Notes under the pieces: generated by a model | Database searches by the model: none | The model's input: only the letters and a program-made list of their open reading frames with translations | Told to the model about the DNA's origin: nothing | Source: Modicisalibacter coralii | GTDB lineage: Bacteria > Pseudomonadota > Gammaproteobacteria > Pseudomonadales > Halomonadaceae | Length of the DNA: 64,000 bases | Reading direction: 5' to 3' | Assembly: GCF_004117855.1 (NCBI RefSeq) | Contig: NZ_QWBW01000021.1 | Span: 1 to 64,000, forward strand | Translations under genes and position numbers: made by a program | Part shown: piece after piece, positions 1 through 12,547 of the stretch | How positions within the stretch are numbered: position 1 is the stretch's first letter | How the letters are laid out: every line of letters starts with the position of its first letter

Positions 1-1
1 C

Positions 2-859
2 TGGCGGGCGGCGCTGCTGCGCCAGTTGCACAGCGAGACCAAGCGCGCTTTGCGCCGCGGCCTGGAGAACCCCATCGACCGCGACGACTGGATCCGCGAG
101 ACCCGCACCGAGGCGCTCGCCCTGCTGCGCACCCTGGGCGCCGACGAGGCCGAGGTCGAGACACTCTGGGACACCCTCGGCGACGACTACTTCGTCCAGT
201 ACACGCCCAGCGAGATCGTCTGGCACACCCAGGGCATCCTCGCCCACGCCGGCTCGCCGCTGCCCATGATCCTGGTCAGTGCCCCCGCCGAGGACACCAG
301 CGAGGGCGGCACCAAGGTGTTCATCCACACCCGCTCGGTGGACGATCTGTTCGCCGCCACCGCCGCGGCGCTCGACCAGCTCGACCTGTCGATCCACGAC
401 GCGCGCATCGCCACCTCGAGCAACGACTGGACGCTCAACACCTTCATCGTCCTCGACGACGACGACGAACCGATCCGCGAACCCGCCCGGCTCGAGCGCA
501 TCCGTCACCATCTGATCGAGGAGCTCGACGATCCCGACGACTACCCGCAGATCGTCAGCCGCCACACGCCGCGCCAGCTCAAGCACTTCCGCGTGCCCAC
601 CCAGGTGCTGATCGAGCAGGACCCGGCCAACGCGCGTACCATGCTCGAGCTGATCGCCCCCGACCGCCCGGGGCTGCTGGCCCGCGTCGGACGGATCTTC
701 ATGGAGCAGCACATCGCCCTGTCGGCGGCCAAGATCGCCACCCTGGGCGAGCGCGTCGAGGACGTCTTCTTCATCACCGACAAGAACGGCGAGCCGCTCA
801 CCGACCCCGAACGCCAGACCCAGTTGCGCCAGCGCCTGTGCGAGACCCTCGACGTGTGA
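2..859 (+). CDS. glnD: GlnD, bifunctional uridylyltransferase/uridylyl-removing enzyme (C-terminal part)
   Basis: The reading frame is open from the left edge, so only the last 285 codons are present and the real start lies outside the window. GlnD senses glutamine and adds or removes UMP on PII proteins, controlling nitrogen assimilation in the cytoplasm. The segment begins in the conserved helical region (TKRALRRGLENPIDRD) and continues into two tandem ACT domains: the first near PMILVSAPAEDTSEGGTKVF, the second near LELIAPDRPGLLARVGRIF. These are the glutamine-sensing domains, and the protein ends right after the second, as is normal. In pseudomonads glnD is followed by dapC, as here. Family assignment is firm. 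Confidence 0.95.
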   Translation, partial: WRAALLRQLHSETKRALRRGLENPIDRDDWIRETRTEALALLRTLGADEAEVETLWDTLGDDYFVQYTPSEIVWHTQGILAHAGSPLPMILVSAPAEDTSEGGTKVFIHTRSVDDLFAATAAALDQLDLSIHDARIATSSNDWTLNTFIVLDDDDEPIREPARLERIRHHLIEELDDPDDYPQIVSRHTPRQLKHFRVPTQVLIEQDPANARTMLELIAPDRPGLLARVGRIFMEQHIALSAAKIATLGERVEDVFFITDKNGEPLTDPERQTQLRQRLCETLDV

Positions 860-863
860 CGCC

Positions 864-883
864 CCGGGCATGAACTTGCCCGG
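864..883 (+). terminator. Hairpin after glnD
   Basis: A perfect 7-bp inverted repeat (CCGGGCA / TGCCCGG, 6-nt loop) starts 5 bases after the glnD stop. No T-run follows, so it is a weak intrinsic terminator at best; it may instead protect the 3' end of the mRNA. Confidence 0.45.
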
Positions 884-926
884 ACAGGCGGCGAGTGCAG
901 CCAGGTCCCGGAAACATTCCCGGCAT

Positions 927-955
927 TTGAGGGGGCCCCACGGCTTCCCTATAAT
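927..955 (+). promoter_or_regulatory. Sigma-70-type promoter of dapC
   Basis: TTGAGG (927-932) and a perfect TATAAT (950-955) are separated by 17 bp. This is the best-matching housekeeping promoter in the window. It lies 66 bp upstream of the dapC start and would drive dapC, the ArsC-like gene and dapD. Confidence 0.7.
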
Positions 956-1021
956 CGAGGGCTTCGCGCCGCACGGCACTCATAACGACACGATGCCCGC
1001 TAGACGGGCCGCTGGCACCTC

Positions 1022-2221
1022 ATGAACCCCGATCTAGACGCCCTCAAGCCCTACCCCTTCGAGAAGCTCGCCGCGCTCAAGGCCGGGGTCCGCCCCGCCG
1101 ACCGATCGCCCATTGCGCTGACCATCGGCGAGCCGCAGCACGCCCCACCCGCCGCGGTGCTCGAGGCGCTCGCCCGCCACGAGGGCGACGTCGCCCGCTA
1201 CCCGGCCACCGCCGGCCTGCCCGAGCTGCGCGAGACCCTCGCCGGCTGGGCGACGCGGCGTTTCGGCCTCGCCCCGGGCAGCCTCGATCCGGCGCGCCAC
1301 GTGCTGCCGGTCAACGGCACCCGCGAGGCGATCTTCGCCTTCGTCCAGGCCGCCGTCGACCGCCGCCGCCCGGCAAAGGTGGCGATGCCCAACCCCTTCT
1401 ACCAGATCTACGAGGGCGCGGCGCTGCTCGCCGGCGGCGAGCCGCTGTATCTCGACTGCAACGCCGACAACGCCTTTCGTCCCGACCTCGACGCCGTGCC
1501 GGCCGAGGTCTGGCGCGAGGTCCAGGTGGCCTTCGTCTGCTCGCCGGGCAACCCCACCGGCGCGGTGACGCCGCTCGAGGAATTCGAGACCCTCATCCGT
1601 CTGGCCGACGAGCACGATTTCATCGTCGCCTCCGACGAGTGCTACTCGGAACTCTACCTCGACGAGGCCGCACCGCCACCGGGGCTGCTCGAGGCCTGCG
1701 CGCGGCTGGGACGCGACGACTATCGGCGCTGCATCGTCTTTCATTCGCTGTCCAAGCGCTCCAACCTGCCGGGGTTGCGCTCGGGTTTCGTCGCCGGCGA
1801 CGCCGCGCTGATCGAACCGTTCAAGCGCTTTCGCACCTACCACGGCTGCGCCATGCCGCTGCACGTGCAGAAGGCCTCGATCGTCGCCTGGAACGACGAG
1901 ATCCACGTGCGCGCCAATCGCGACGCCTACCGCGAGAAATTCGCCGCGGTGACCGAGATTCTCGCCCCGGTGATGGACTTCGCCGCGCCTCGGGCGAGCT
2001 TCTACCTGTGGCCGGCGGTGCCGGGCGGCGACGACGAGGCCTTCACCCGCGAGCTGTTCGCCGCGGAACACGTCAGCGTGCTGCCCGGGCGCTACATGTC
2101 CCGGGACGGCGCGAACGGCAACCCCGGCGCGGGGCGGGTGCGCCTGGCCCTGGTCGCCGAGGCCGCTGCCACCGCCGAGGCCGCGCGGCGCATCCGCGCC
2201 TTCATCGAACGCCGCTATTGA
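1022..2221 (+). CDS. dapC: DapC, succinyldiaminopimelate transaminase
   Basis: PLP-dependent class I/II aminotransferase of 399 residues. It converts N-succinyl-2-amino-6-oxopimelate to N-succinyl-LL-diaminopimelate with glutamate as amino donor, in the lysine/meso-DAP pathway. The fold-type I signature SLSKRSNLPGLRSGF is present with the PLP lysine at about residue 245, together with the cofactor-contact motifs CSPGNPTGA and SDECYSELY. The specific assignment rests on context: it lies between glnD and dapD, the usual place of dapC in Pseudomonas, and dapD and dapE follow. The stop is 13 bp before the ArsC-like gene, indicating cotranscription. A generic aminotransferase label would fit the sequence alone, but the neighbours make DapC very likely. 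Confidence 0.9.
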   Translation: MNPDLDALKPYPFEKLAALKAGVRPADRSPIALTIGEPQHAPPAAVLEALARHEGDVARYPATAGLPELRETLAGWATRRFGLAPGSLDPARHVLPVNGTREAIFAFVQAAVDRRRPAKVAMPNPFYQIYEGAALLAGGEPLYLDCNADNAFRPDLDAVPAEVWREVQVAFVCSPGNPTGAVTPLEEFETLIRLADEHDFIVASDECYSELYLDEAAPPPGLLEACARLGRDDYRRCIVFHSLSKRSNLPGLRSGFVAGDAALIEPFKRFRTYHGCAMPLHVQKASIVAWNDEIHVRANRDAYREKFAAVTEILAPVMDFAAPRASFYLWPAVPGGDDEAFTRELFAAEHVSVLPGRYMSRDGANGNPGAGRVRLALVAEAAATAEAARRIRAFIERRY

Positions 2222-2234
2222 ACGGAAATCGACC

Positions 2235-2582
2235 ATGAACACGCTCTACGGCATCAAGAGCTGCGACACCTGCCGCAAGGCGCGCAAGGCACTCGATGCC
2301 CGCGGCATCGCCTACCGCTATCACGACCTGCGCGAGGACGGCCTCGACGCCGGGACGCTGGCACGTTTCATCGACCTCACCGGCCTCGAGACGCTGCTCA
2401 ATACCCGCAGCACCACCTGGCGCGGGCTCGACGAGACCGAGCGCCAGGCCGCCCGGGACGACGCCGAGCGCGCCCGGGCGCTGATCCTGGCACACCCGAC
2501 GCTGCTCAAGCGCCCGCTGCTCGACACCGGCGAGACGCTGATCGTCGGCCGAGCGCGCGACGATTACGCCAGCCTGGACTGA
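2235..2582 (+). CDS. ArsC/Spx-family reductase (YffB-like)
   Basis: A 115-residue thioredoxin-fold protein of the ArsC/Spx family. It begins with YGIKSCDTCRKA, giving a CXXC pair at residues 10 and 13, and contains NTRSTTWRGLD and TLLKRPLL, hallmarks of the YffB subgroup. True arsenate reductases have a different active-site neighbourhood, so an arsenic role is not implied; YffB proteins are thought to use glutathione, but their substrate is unknown. The gene sits between dapC and dapD in the same direction with short gaps (13 and 37 bp), a conserved placement in related bacteria. That suggests a link to DAP synthesis, or simply operon inertia. Confidence 0.85.
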   Translation: MNTLYGIKSCDTCRKARKALDARGIAYRYHDLREDGLDAGTLARFIDLTGLETLLNTRSTTWRGLDETERQAARDDAERARALILAHPTLLKRPLLDTGETLIVGRARDDYASLD

Positions 2583-2619
2583 CCGCCCCTTTCCACTTCC
2601 CTTTTCAGGAGACCCCCAC

Positions 2620-3645
2620 ATGCTGAGTTTCGCCCTCGGGATCGGCAACCAGAACACCCAAGGCGACTGGCTGGACGTCTACTATCCGACGCCGCTGTTC
2701 GCCCCCGACGCCGCGCTGGTCGACGCCGCCCGCCAGGCGCTCGACGCCCCCGCCGGCAACGCCGCGGTGAGCTTTCTGCCCGAGCACTGCGACGCCCTGG
2801 CCGAGGCCCTGAAGGCCGCCGGCGACACCGAGCAGGCCGAACTCGCCGCGGCGCTGGCCGCCAGCCATCGTCCGCTGGTCGCCACCTTCCTCGAGGTCGA
2901 CCAGCCGCCGCAGAGCGTGCCCGAGGTCTATCTCAAGCTGCACCTGCTGTCGCACCGTCTGGTCAAGCCGCACGGCGTCGACCTCACCGGCATGTTCGGC
3001 CTGCTGCGCAATGTCGCCTGGACCAGCGAGGGCCCGATCGACGTCGAGGAACTGCCGGCCCGGCGCCTGCGCGCCCGCCTGGCGGGTCGCGCGCTGTCGG
3101 TGGACTGCGTCGACAAGTTTCCCAAGATGACCGACTACGTGGTGCCCAGGGGCGTGCGCATCGGCGATACCGCCCGCGTGCGCCTCGGCGCTCATCTCGG
3201 CGAGGGCACCACGGTGATGCACGAGGGCTTCGTCAACTTCAACGCCGGCACCGAAGGGCCGGGCATGGTCGAGGGGCGCATCTCCGCCGGGGTGATGGTC
3301 GGCAAGGGCTCCGACCTGGGCGGCGGCTGCTCGACCATGGGCACGCTCTCCGGCGGCGGCAACATGGTGATCAAGGTCGGCGAGGGCTGCCTGATCGGCG
3401 CCAACGCCGGGATCGGCATTCCGCTGGGCGATCGCTGCACCGTCGAGGCCGGGCTCTACGTCACCGCCGGCGCCAAGGTGGTGATGCTCGACGACCGCGG
3501 CCAGGAAGTGCGTACCGTGGCGGCACGCGAGCTGGCCAACCAGAGCGACCTGCTGCTGCGTCGCAATTCGCTCAACGGGCGTATCGAGTGCCTCACCAAC
3601 AAAAGCGCCATCGCGCTGAACGACGCGCTGCACGCCAACGATTGA
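2620..3645 (+). CDS. dapD: DapD, tetrahydrodipicolinate N-succinyltransferase
   Basis: Transfers succinyl from succinyl-CoA to tetrahydrodipicolinate, a committed step toward DAP and lysine. At 341 residues it belongs to the longer Pseudomonas-type DapD rather than the ~274-residue E. coli type. The C-terminal half holds hexapeptide repeats of a left-handed beta-helix (VRLGAHLGEGTTVMHEGFVN, GRISAGVMVGKGSDLGGGCS, GEGCLIGANAGIGIPLGDRC); the N-terminal part is the alpha-helical domain of this subtype. AGGAGA 9 bases upstream supports the start. A strong hairpin with a T-run follows the stop, so dapE downstream may be transcribed partly on its own. Confidence 0.95.
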   Translation: MLSFALGIGNQNTQGDWLDVYYPTPLFAPDAALVDAARQALDAPAGNAAVSFLPEHCDALAEALKAAGDTEQAELAAALAASHRPLVATFLEVDQPPQSVPEVYLKLHLLSHRLVKPHGVDLTGMFGLLRNVAWTSEGPIDVEELPARRLRARLAGRALSVDCVDKFPKMTDYVVPRGVRIGDTARVRLGAHLGEGTTVMHEGFVNFNAGTEGPGMVEGRISAGVMVGKGSDLGGGCSTMGTLSGGGNMVIKVGEGCLIGANAGIGIPLGDRCTVEAGLYVTAGAKVVMLDDRGQEVRTVAARELANQSDLLLRRNSLNGRIECLTNKSAIALNDALHAND

Positions 3646-3650
3646 CCCAC

Positions 3651-3679
3651 GGCGCCCGCCCCGCGGGCGCCCTGCTTTT
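3651..3679 (+). terminator. Intrinsic terminator after dapD
   Basis: A 9-bp perfect stem (GGCGCCCGC / GCGGGCGCC) with a 3-nt loop is followed closely by TTTT. It lies in the 51-bp gap between dapD and dapE and probably attenuates readthrough into dapE. Confidence 0.75.
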
Positions 3680-3696
3680 CAGCCTCAGGAACCTTC

Positions 3697-4863
3697 ATGT
3701 CTTCGTCCGATACCGACGTGTCCACGCCCGCCCATTCGCCGACCCTCGAGCTGGCCATCGCGCTGATGCGCCGCGCCTCGGTGACCCCCGACGACGCCGG
3801 CTGTCAGGACCTGATGATCGCGCGCCTCGAGCGGCTGGGCTTTCGCATCCAGCGGCTGCCGTTCGGCGACGTCGAGAACTTCTGGGCGGTGCGCGGCCAC
3901 CACGGCCCCGTGCTGGCCTTCGCCGGACACACCGACGTGGTGCCCAGCGGCCCCTCGTCGCAATGGCAGACCCCGCCGTTCGAGCCCTGCATCAACGATG
4001 ACGGCGAGTTGTGCGGCCGCGGCGCCGCCGACATGAAGGGCAGCCTGGCGGCGATGGTCACCGCCGTGGAACGCTTCGTCGCCGCCCACCCCGAGCATCC
4101 CGGGCGGCTGGCCTTCCTGATCACTTCCGACGAGGAAGGCCCGGCGGTCGACGGCACCCGCGCGGTGGTCGAGCACCTGCTCGAGACCCACGAGCGTCTC
4201 GACTACTGCATCGTCGGCGAACCCTCCTCCAGCGAGCGGCTCGGCGACACCCTCAAGAACGGCCGGCGCGGCTCGCTGGGCGGCGTGCTGCACGTCCACG
4301 GCGTGCAGGGCCATGTCGCCTATCCGCACATGGCGCGCAACCCGATCCACGAGGCGGCGCCGGCGCTCGACGCCCTGTGCCGCGAGCACTGGGACGACGG
4401 CAACACCTTCTTCCCGGCGACCAGTTTCCAGATCTCCAACGTGCGCGCCGGCACCGGGGCGACCAACGTGATTCCCGGCGAGCTGGAAGTGGTGTTCAAC
4501 TTCCGCTACTCGACCGAGGTCACCCACGAGGCACTGCGCCAGCGCACCGAGGCGCTCCTCGATGCCCACGGCCTCGACTACCGGCTAGACTGGACGCTCA
4601 ACGGCGAGCCCTTCCTCACCGACCGGGGGGAACTGATCGACGCCACCGTGGCCGGCGTCGAGGCCGTCACCGGCCGCCCGCCCGAGCTGTCCACCGCCGG
4701 CGGTACCTCGGACGGCCGCTTCATCGCACGGCTGGGCTGTCAGGTGGTCGAACTGGGTCCGCTCAACGCCACCATCCACAAGGTCGACGAGCGGGTCCGG
4801 GCGACGGATCTCGACGATCTGAGCCGCATCTACGAAGCGATCGTCACCCGCCTGCTCACCTGA
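3697..4863 (+). CDS. dapE: DapE, succinyl-diaminopimelate desuccinylase
   Basis: Di-zinc M20-family hydrolase of 388 residues that releases succinate from N-succinyl-LL-DAP. Metal ligands and catalytic residues are visible in order: FAGHTDV (His78, Asp80), GRGAADMKG (Asp112, bridging), TSDEEGPA (Glu145 as general base, Glu146). The conserved end, including [11 protein letters not shown] and the [13 protein letters not shown] histidine, is complete. Together with dapC and dapD it reconstitutes the succinylase branch. A short unknown gene follows 7 bp after the stop. Confidence 0.95.
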   Translation: MSSSDTDVSTPAHSPTLELAIALMRRASVTPDDAGCQDLMIARLERLGFRIQRLPFGDVENFWAVRGHHGPVLAFAGHTDVVPSGPSSQWQTPPFEPCINDDGELCGRGAADMKGSLAAMVTAVERFVAAHPEHPGRLAFLITSDEEGPAVDGTRAVVEHLLETHERLDYCIVGEPSSSERLGDTLKNGRRGSLGGVLHVHGVQGHVAYPHMARNPIHEAAPALDALCREHWDDGNTFFPATSFQISNVRAGTGATNVIPGELEVVFNFRYSTEVTHEALRQRTEALLDAHGLDYRLDWTLNGEPFLTDRGELIDATVAGVEAVTGRPPELSTAGGTSDGRFIARLGCQVVELGPLNATIHKVDERVRATDLDDLSRIYEAIVTRLLT

Positions 4864-4870
4864 GGTTGCC

Positions 4871-5257
4871 ATGGAACGTTATCCCGACATCGAGATCTAC
4901 CTGGCCGAGGCGGACATCACCGCCCTCGACGAGTGGCTGGGCAGTCGCCTCGACGCGCCGCCGCTCCAGCGCCGCGGCAAGCGTCAATGGCGCAGCGACG
5001 GCCATTGCCAGGCACGCACGATCCCCGTCATGCTGGTCGAGAACGCCGCCGACGGCTACGCCAGCCTGTGGTTCGACAGTGACGCCACCCCCTGGCCGCG
5101 CGACATCGATTGCGCCCGCGACGCGGCCCGGGCGCTGGGCTGCGAGGTACGTTGCTCGCTGGGCGGCTGGCAGCCGGGCGACGACCCCGATCGTTTCTGG
5201 CAGGTCCGCGCCGACGGTCGGGAAGGCGCCATCACCTGGCCGGACTCGGGCCAGTAA
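4871..5257 (+). CDS. Protein of unknown function downstream of dapE
   Basis: A 128-residue cytoplasmic protein without signal peptide or membrane segments. I do not recognise the family. It is rich in acidic residues and tryptophan, with a basic patch (RRGKRQWRSDGHCQAR) near residue 37 and a second half containing FDSDATPWPRDIDCARDAA and GGWQPGDDPDRFWQVR. The start lies 7 bp after dapE with a GAGG just upstream, so the two are probably cotranslated. High-GC third positions match its neighbours, which supports a real, vertically inherited gene. The location gives no clear function; a lysine-pathway role is possible but unsupported. Confidence 0.7.
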   Translation: MERYPDIEIYLAEADITALDEWLGSRLDAPPLQRRGKRQWRSDGHCQARTIPVMLVENAADGYASLWFDSDATPWPRDIDCARDAARALGCEVRCSLGGWQPGDDPDRFWQVRADGREGAITWPDSGQ

Positions 5258-5305
5258 TTCAGACTGCCAGTCGAGCCTTCACACGCCACTCAGGGACGAA
5301 CGATC

Positions 5306-6244
5306 ATGGCGGAATCCAAACCGGTCATCTATGCCGCAATGGGCGGCAATCTGCTGATCGCGGTCACCAAGTTCGTGGCTGCGGCCTTCACCGGCAGTTC
5401 GGCGATGCTCTCCGAGGGCATCCATTCGGTGGTCGACACCGGCAACCAGGTCCTGCTGCTGCTGGGTCTGAAACGCGCCAGCCGACCGCCCAGCGAGCAG
5501 TTCCCCTTCGGCCACGGCAAGGAGGTCTACTTCTGGAGCTTCGTGGTCGCGCTGCTGATCTTCGCGGTGGGCGCCGGGGTCTCGCTGTACGAAGGCATAC
5601 GCCACGTGCTCCATCCCAAGCCGATGGAGTCGCCGCTGATCAACTACATCGTGCTGGGGTTGGGGATCCTCTTCGAGGGGGCCTCCTGGGCCTTCGCCCT
5701 CAACGAGTTCCGCAAGACCAAGGGCAAGTGGAGCTACGTCCAGGCGGTGCGCCGCGGCAAGGATCCGGCGATGTTCGTGGTGGTGTTCGAGGATTCCGCC
5801 GCCCTGCTCGGCCTGCTCGCCGCCCTGGCGGGCGTGTGGCTCAGCGAGTGGACGGGCAACCCGGTCTTCGACGGCATCGCCTCGATCGTCATCGGCCTGA
5901 TTCTCGGTGGCACGGCGATCTGGCTGGCGGTCGAGACCAAGGGGCTGCTGATCGGCGAGAGCGCCAATCGCTCGGTCGTCGAGGCGATTCGCCGGCTCGC
6001 CGGCGAGGCCGACGGCGTCGAGGCGGTCAACGAGGTGCTGACCATGCACATGGGGCCGGACTTCATCCTTGCCACGATCAGCATTCGCTTCGCCCGCGGC
6101 ACGCCCGCCGAACGCATCGAAGGCTCCATCGCCGAGCTCGATCGCCGCATCAAGGCCGAGGTCGACACCGTCAAGCGGGTGTTCGTCGAGGCCGAGGCCC
6201 GGGCCGGTGTGGACGAACGCCCCGACCATGGCGACAGCCAGTGA
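5306..6244 (+). CDS. Cation diffusion facilitator family transporter
   Basis: A 312-residue inner-membrane exporter of divalent cations of the CDF family, which exchange Zn2+, Fe2+ or similar ions for protons. The N-terminal membrane segment carries SSAMLSEGIHSVVDTGNQ, whose His and Asp form part of the intramembrane metal site, followed by the conserved PFGHGKEVYFWSF. Further hydrophobic segments run to about residue 215, and the remainder is a cytoplasmic domain (RRLAGEADGVEAVNEVLTMH). The last residues contain a His/Asp-rich tail (ERPDHGDSQ). AGGGA lies upstream of the start. Metal specificity cannot be read from the sequence. Confidence 0.9.
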   Translation: MAESKPVIYAAMGGNLLIAVTKFVAAAFTGSSAMLSEGIHSVVDTGNQVLLLLGLKRASRPPSEQFPFGHGKEVYFWSFVVALLIFAVGAGVSLYEGIRHVLHPKPMESPLINYIVLGLGILFEGASWAFALNEFRKTKGKWSYVQAVRRGKDPAMFVVVFEDSAALLGLLAALAGVWLSEWTGNPVFDGIASIVIGLILGGTAIWLAVETKGLLIGESANRSVVEAIRRLAGEADGVEAVNEVLTMHMGPDFILATISIRFARGTPAERIEGSIAELDRRIKAEVDTVKRVFVEAEARAGVDERPDHGDSQ

Positions 6245-6260
6245 ACCGGCGCCCAACGAC

Positions 6261-6286
6261 ATCGCCCCGGCCGAGGCCGGGGCGAT
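6261..6286. terminator. Bidirectional terminator hairpin
   Basis: An 11-bp perfect inverted repeat (ATCGCCCCGGC / GCCGGGGCGAT) with a CGAG tetraloop lies between the converging cation-efflux gene and the cold-shock-domain gene. Confidence 0.7.
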
Positions 6287-6313
6287 GGGGTCGATACGGG
6301 GCGATGCCCGGCG

Positions 6314-6778
6314 TCAGGTGATCACGGTGACGTCGTCGGCCTGGAGCCCGCGCTCGTTCTTGACGACGTGATAGCGCACCTTCTGGCCTTCGGCGAGGGT
6401 GCGGTGCCCCTTGCCGCGGATGGCCCGGAAGTGCACGAAGACGTCCTCGCCGTTGTCGCGGGTGATGAAGCCATACCCCTTGTTGACGTTGAACCACTTG
6501 ACCTCGCCCGTTTCACGGTCGTCGTTCTCGATCTCCGCCAGGTTGGCCAGTTGCGGGGTGAGAATGTTAACGGCGATCGTGGCGACCAGCAGGATCACGA
6601 ACACGGCGACCGAACTGGCCACGTAGACGCGCTCGATGCCATCGAGTGCCAGCGCCTCTTCGAGGGCACCGGTCAGGGCGCCATCGGCCAGCGAGGCAAA
6701 CAGGGCAATCAACAGCGGAGCGGGGGCGGCAAGCAGGAGACTGATGAGACTACAACGTAGCAATACCTTTCGATTCAT
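6314..6778 (-). CDS. Membrane-anchored cold-shock-domain protein
   Basis: A 154-residue protein in two parts. Residues 1 to about 75 hold two hydrophobic stretches ([20 protein letters not shown] and [20 protein letters not shown]), predicted to span the inner membrane. Residues about 90-154 are a complete cold-shock domain: [15 protein letters not shown] with RNP1, then DVFVHF as RNP2, and an intact C-terminus. A CspA-type nucleic-acid-binding domain is therefore tethered to the membrane, most likely facing the cytoplasm. Ordinary CspA proteins are about 70 residues and soluble. The gene stands alone and diverges from slyX. A role in RNA handling near the membrane is inference. Confidence 0.85.
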   Translation of the reverse strand: MNRKVLLRCSLISLLLAAPAPLLIALFASLADGALTGALEEALALDGIERVYVASSVAVFVILLVATIAVNILTPQLANLAEIENDDRETGEVKWFNVNKGYGFITRDNGEDVFVHFRAIRGKGHRTLAEGQKVRYHVVKNERGLQADDVTVIT

Positions 6779-6861
6779 GGACCTCGGATTCTCTTGTTGT
6801 AACCGGAAACGGCCCGCGCACGACGGCGACGGGCGATATCACACACATTCAAGGTGTCGCG

Positions 6862-7137
6862 ATGAACGGCAACACACAGGGCAGCGATTCTAGCATGATC
6901 GAAAATGACGCGCTTACCCGCCTGGAAGCCAGGCTCGAGGGCATCGAGAGCCGCCTGGCCCATCAGGAAGACTGGCTGGATACGCTCGACCGGGCGGTGG
7001 CCGGTCAGGAGCGTCGGCTGGCCCAGCTCGAGCGGGTCAACGACCTGATGCAGCAACGCCTGCGCGAACAGCATCAGGCCCTGCAGGCCCTAGACTCCGG
7101 TCCCGAGGCAGCAGACGAGCGTCCGCCGCACTACTGA
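6862..7137 (+). CDS. slyX: SlyX family protein
   Basis: A 91-residue mostly helical, coiled-coil-forming protein. It shows the SlyX pattern LEARLEGIESRLAHQEDWLD and ends with the characteristic PPHY. SlyX is a widespread small gammaproteobacterial protein of unknown function. The first 11 residues are polar and outside the usual family length (about 72), so translation could instead start at the ATG at 6895; the upstream AAGGTG favours 6862 slightly. It faces away from the cold-shock-domain gene and converges on trxB. Confidence 0.88.
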   Translation: MNGNTQGSDSSMIENDALTRLEARLEGIESRLAHQEDWLDTLDRAVAGQERRLAQLERVNDLMQQRLREQHQALQALDSGPEAADERPPHY

Positions 7138-7178
7138 GCAGCTCCGGAAAGCGCGAGCATCGAACCACGAAAACGCCG

Positions 7179-7201
7179 ACGGCGCCCACGAGGGGCGCCG
7201 T
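7179..7201. terminator. Bidirectional terminator between slyX and trxB
   Basis: A 9-bp perfect stem (ACGGCGCCC / GGGCGCCGT) with a 5-nt loop between converging genes; only short T-runs flank it. Confidence 0.65.
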
Positions 7202-7233
7202 TGCGATGATCTAGCGGCGTGACCGACGGCCCT

Positions 7234-8974
<1,741 letters not shown>

Positions 8975-9030
8975 GTAACGCTCCTTGGAATGATGGGTAA
9001 GGGATCGTTGCGAGGAAAAATTTCAGTGAC

Positions 9031-9059
9031 AGACTAAGGTTGCCCCTCGATTCTGCCAA
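9031..9059 (-). promoter_or_regulatory. Candidate promoter of the peroxiredoxin gene
   Basis: On the minus strand TTGGCA (9059-9054) and TAGTCT (9036-9031) are separated by 17 bp, 57 bp before the start codon. The -35 is good and the -10 poor, which would suit an activator-dependent promoter such as an OxyR target, but I see no clear OxyR operator. Confidence 0.4.
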
Positions 9060-9135
9060 TTTGATAAGCCCAATGACCGGCATAGGGCCTGGCTATCGCG
9101 ACGTATTCATGACAGCCCGCGAAGACGAACGGTCG

Positions 9136-9345
9136 CTAGACGATGTCGTCGTCGCGGGCCACCGTCACCTGTTCGATCTCGTCCGCCAGGACGGACACCT
9201 CGACGCCGACCTGCATCGGTGCGCAACAGCGCGGGCAATCCTCCCAGGTGACGTGACTGCCCTGGCTTGCGTCGACCAGCAGATCGAAGGCGGCCCCGCA
9301 GTAGGGGCAGTGAGTCGGATAGGAGACCAGCATTTCTTCGTTCAT
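9136..9345 (-). CDS. Small CPXCG-motif zinc-ribbon protein
   Basis: A 69-residue cysteine-rich protein with two knuckles, HCPYCG near residue 13 and DCPRCCAPM near residue 36, followed by an acidic strand-rich tail. The four cysteines probably bind zinc. This matches the CPXCG-motif family of short bacterial proteins of unknown role. It stands alone upstream of acnA on the opposite strand. Confidence 0.8.
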   Translation of the reverse strand: MNEEMLVSYPTHCPYCGAAFDLLVDASQGSHVTWEDCPRCCAPMQVGVEVSVLADEIEQVTVARDDDIV

Positions 9346-9684
9346 GACCGACTCCGCGACCGGCCCGGCGACTGTTCACGATGTGGGGCCCGCCGGACGG
9401 GCTTTCAAGGGGCGCAGGACACACGATCACAGCGTAGCCGAATTTCCCGGCCGCGGCCCGCGCGGCCATTCGACATGGCCGCCGGTTGAATTCACCGCCT
9501 ATCATGTCCATGTCACAGGGCGTGATTACAATGGAAGTGTCGACAATCACCACCCTTGGCGTAGTATCGTAGCCAGTCCGGGAACCTGACGCTCGGGCAG
9601 CCAATGAAGACGGCCGCCGACAACCGACGAGAACGTCCGCCGCACCGCCCGAGCCACGCCCATGCAAGGCATAAGGAGGAGTCC
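9346..9684. other. Intergenic region upstream of acnA
   Basis: 339 bp between divergent genes. The stretch at 9480-9580 is AT-richer than its surroundings and holds the candidate acnA promoter at 9540-9567. AAGGAGGA (9673-9680) is a strong ribosome-binding site placed for the ATG at 9685. I see no further gene or repeat. Confidence 0.5.
9540..9567 (+). promoter_or_regulatory. Candidate acnA promoter
   Basis: TCGACA (9540-9545) and TAGTAT (9562-9567) with a 16-bp spacer, 117 bp upstream of the acnA start. Moderate match to a sigma-70 promoter. Confidence 0.35.
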
Positions 9685-12438
<2,754 letters not shown>

Positions 12439-12443
12439 GCCAA

Positions 12444-12463
12444 GGCCGGGGCACGCCCCGGCC
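12444..12463 (+). terminator. Hairpin after acnA
   Basis: An 8-bp perfect stem (GGCCGGGG / CCCCGGCC) with a CACG loop, directly after the stop. It probably works with the stronger terminator 20 bp further on. Confidence 0.5.
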
Positions 12464-12482
12464 GACACTCGCCCCCAACGCA

Positions 12483-12511
12483 AACGCCCTGCCTCGCTAG
12501 CAGGGCGTTTT
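12483..12511. terminator. Intrinsic terminator between acnA and malic enzyme
   Basis: A 10-bp perfect stem (AACGCCCTGC / GCAGGGCGTT) with a 7-nt loop ends in TTTT on the plus strand, and has a short T-run on the minus strand too. It probably serves both converging genes. A further small hairpin (CGCTTT / AAAGCG, 12529-12546) lies immediately after the malic enzyme stop. Confidence 0.8.
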
Positions 12512-12547
12512 CACGTCATGGCATGACCCGCTTTTTGGATAAAGCGC

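Noticed and set aside
2235-2582. Arsenate reductase as part of an arsenic resistance cluster
   Set aside because: It belongs to the YffB-type branch, lies inside the dap genes, and no arsR, arsB or acr3 is nearby.
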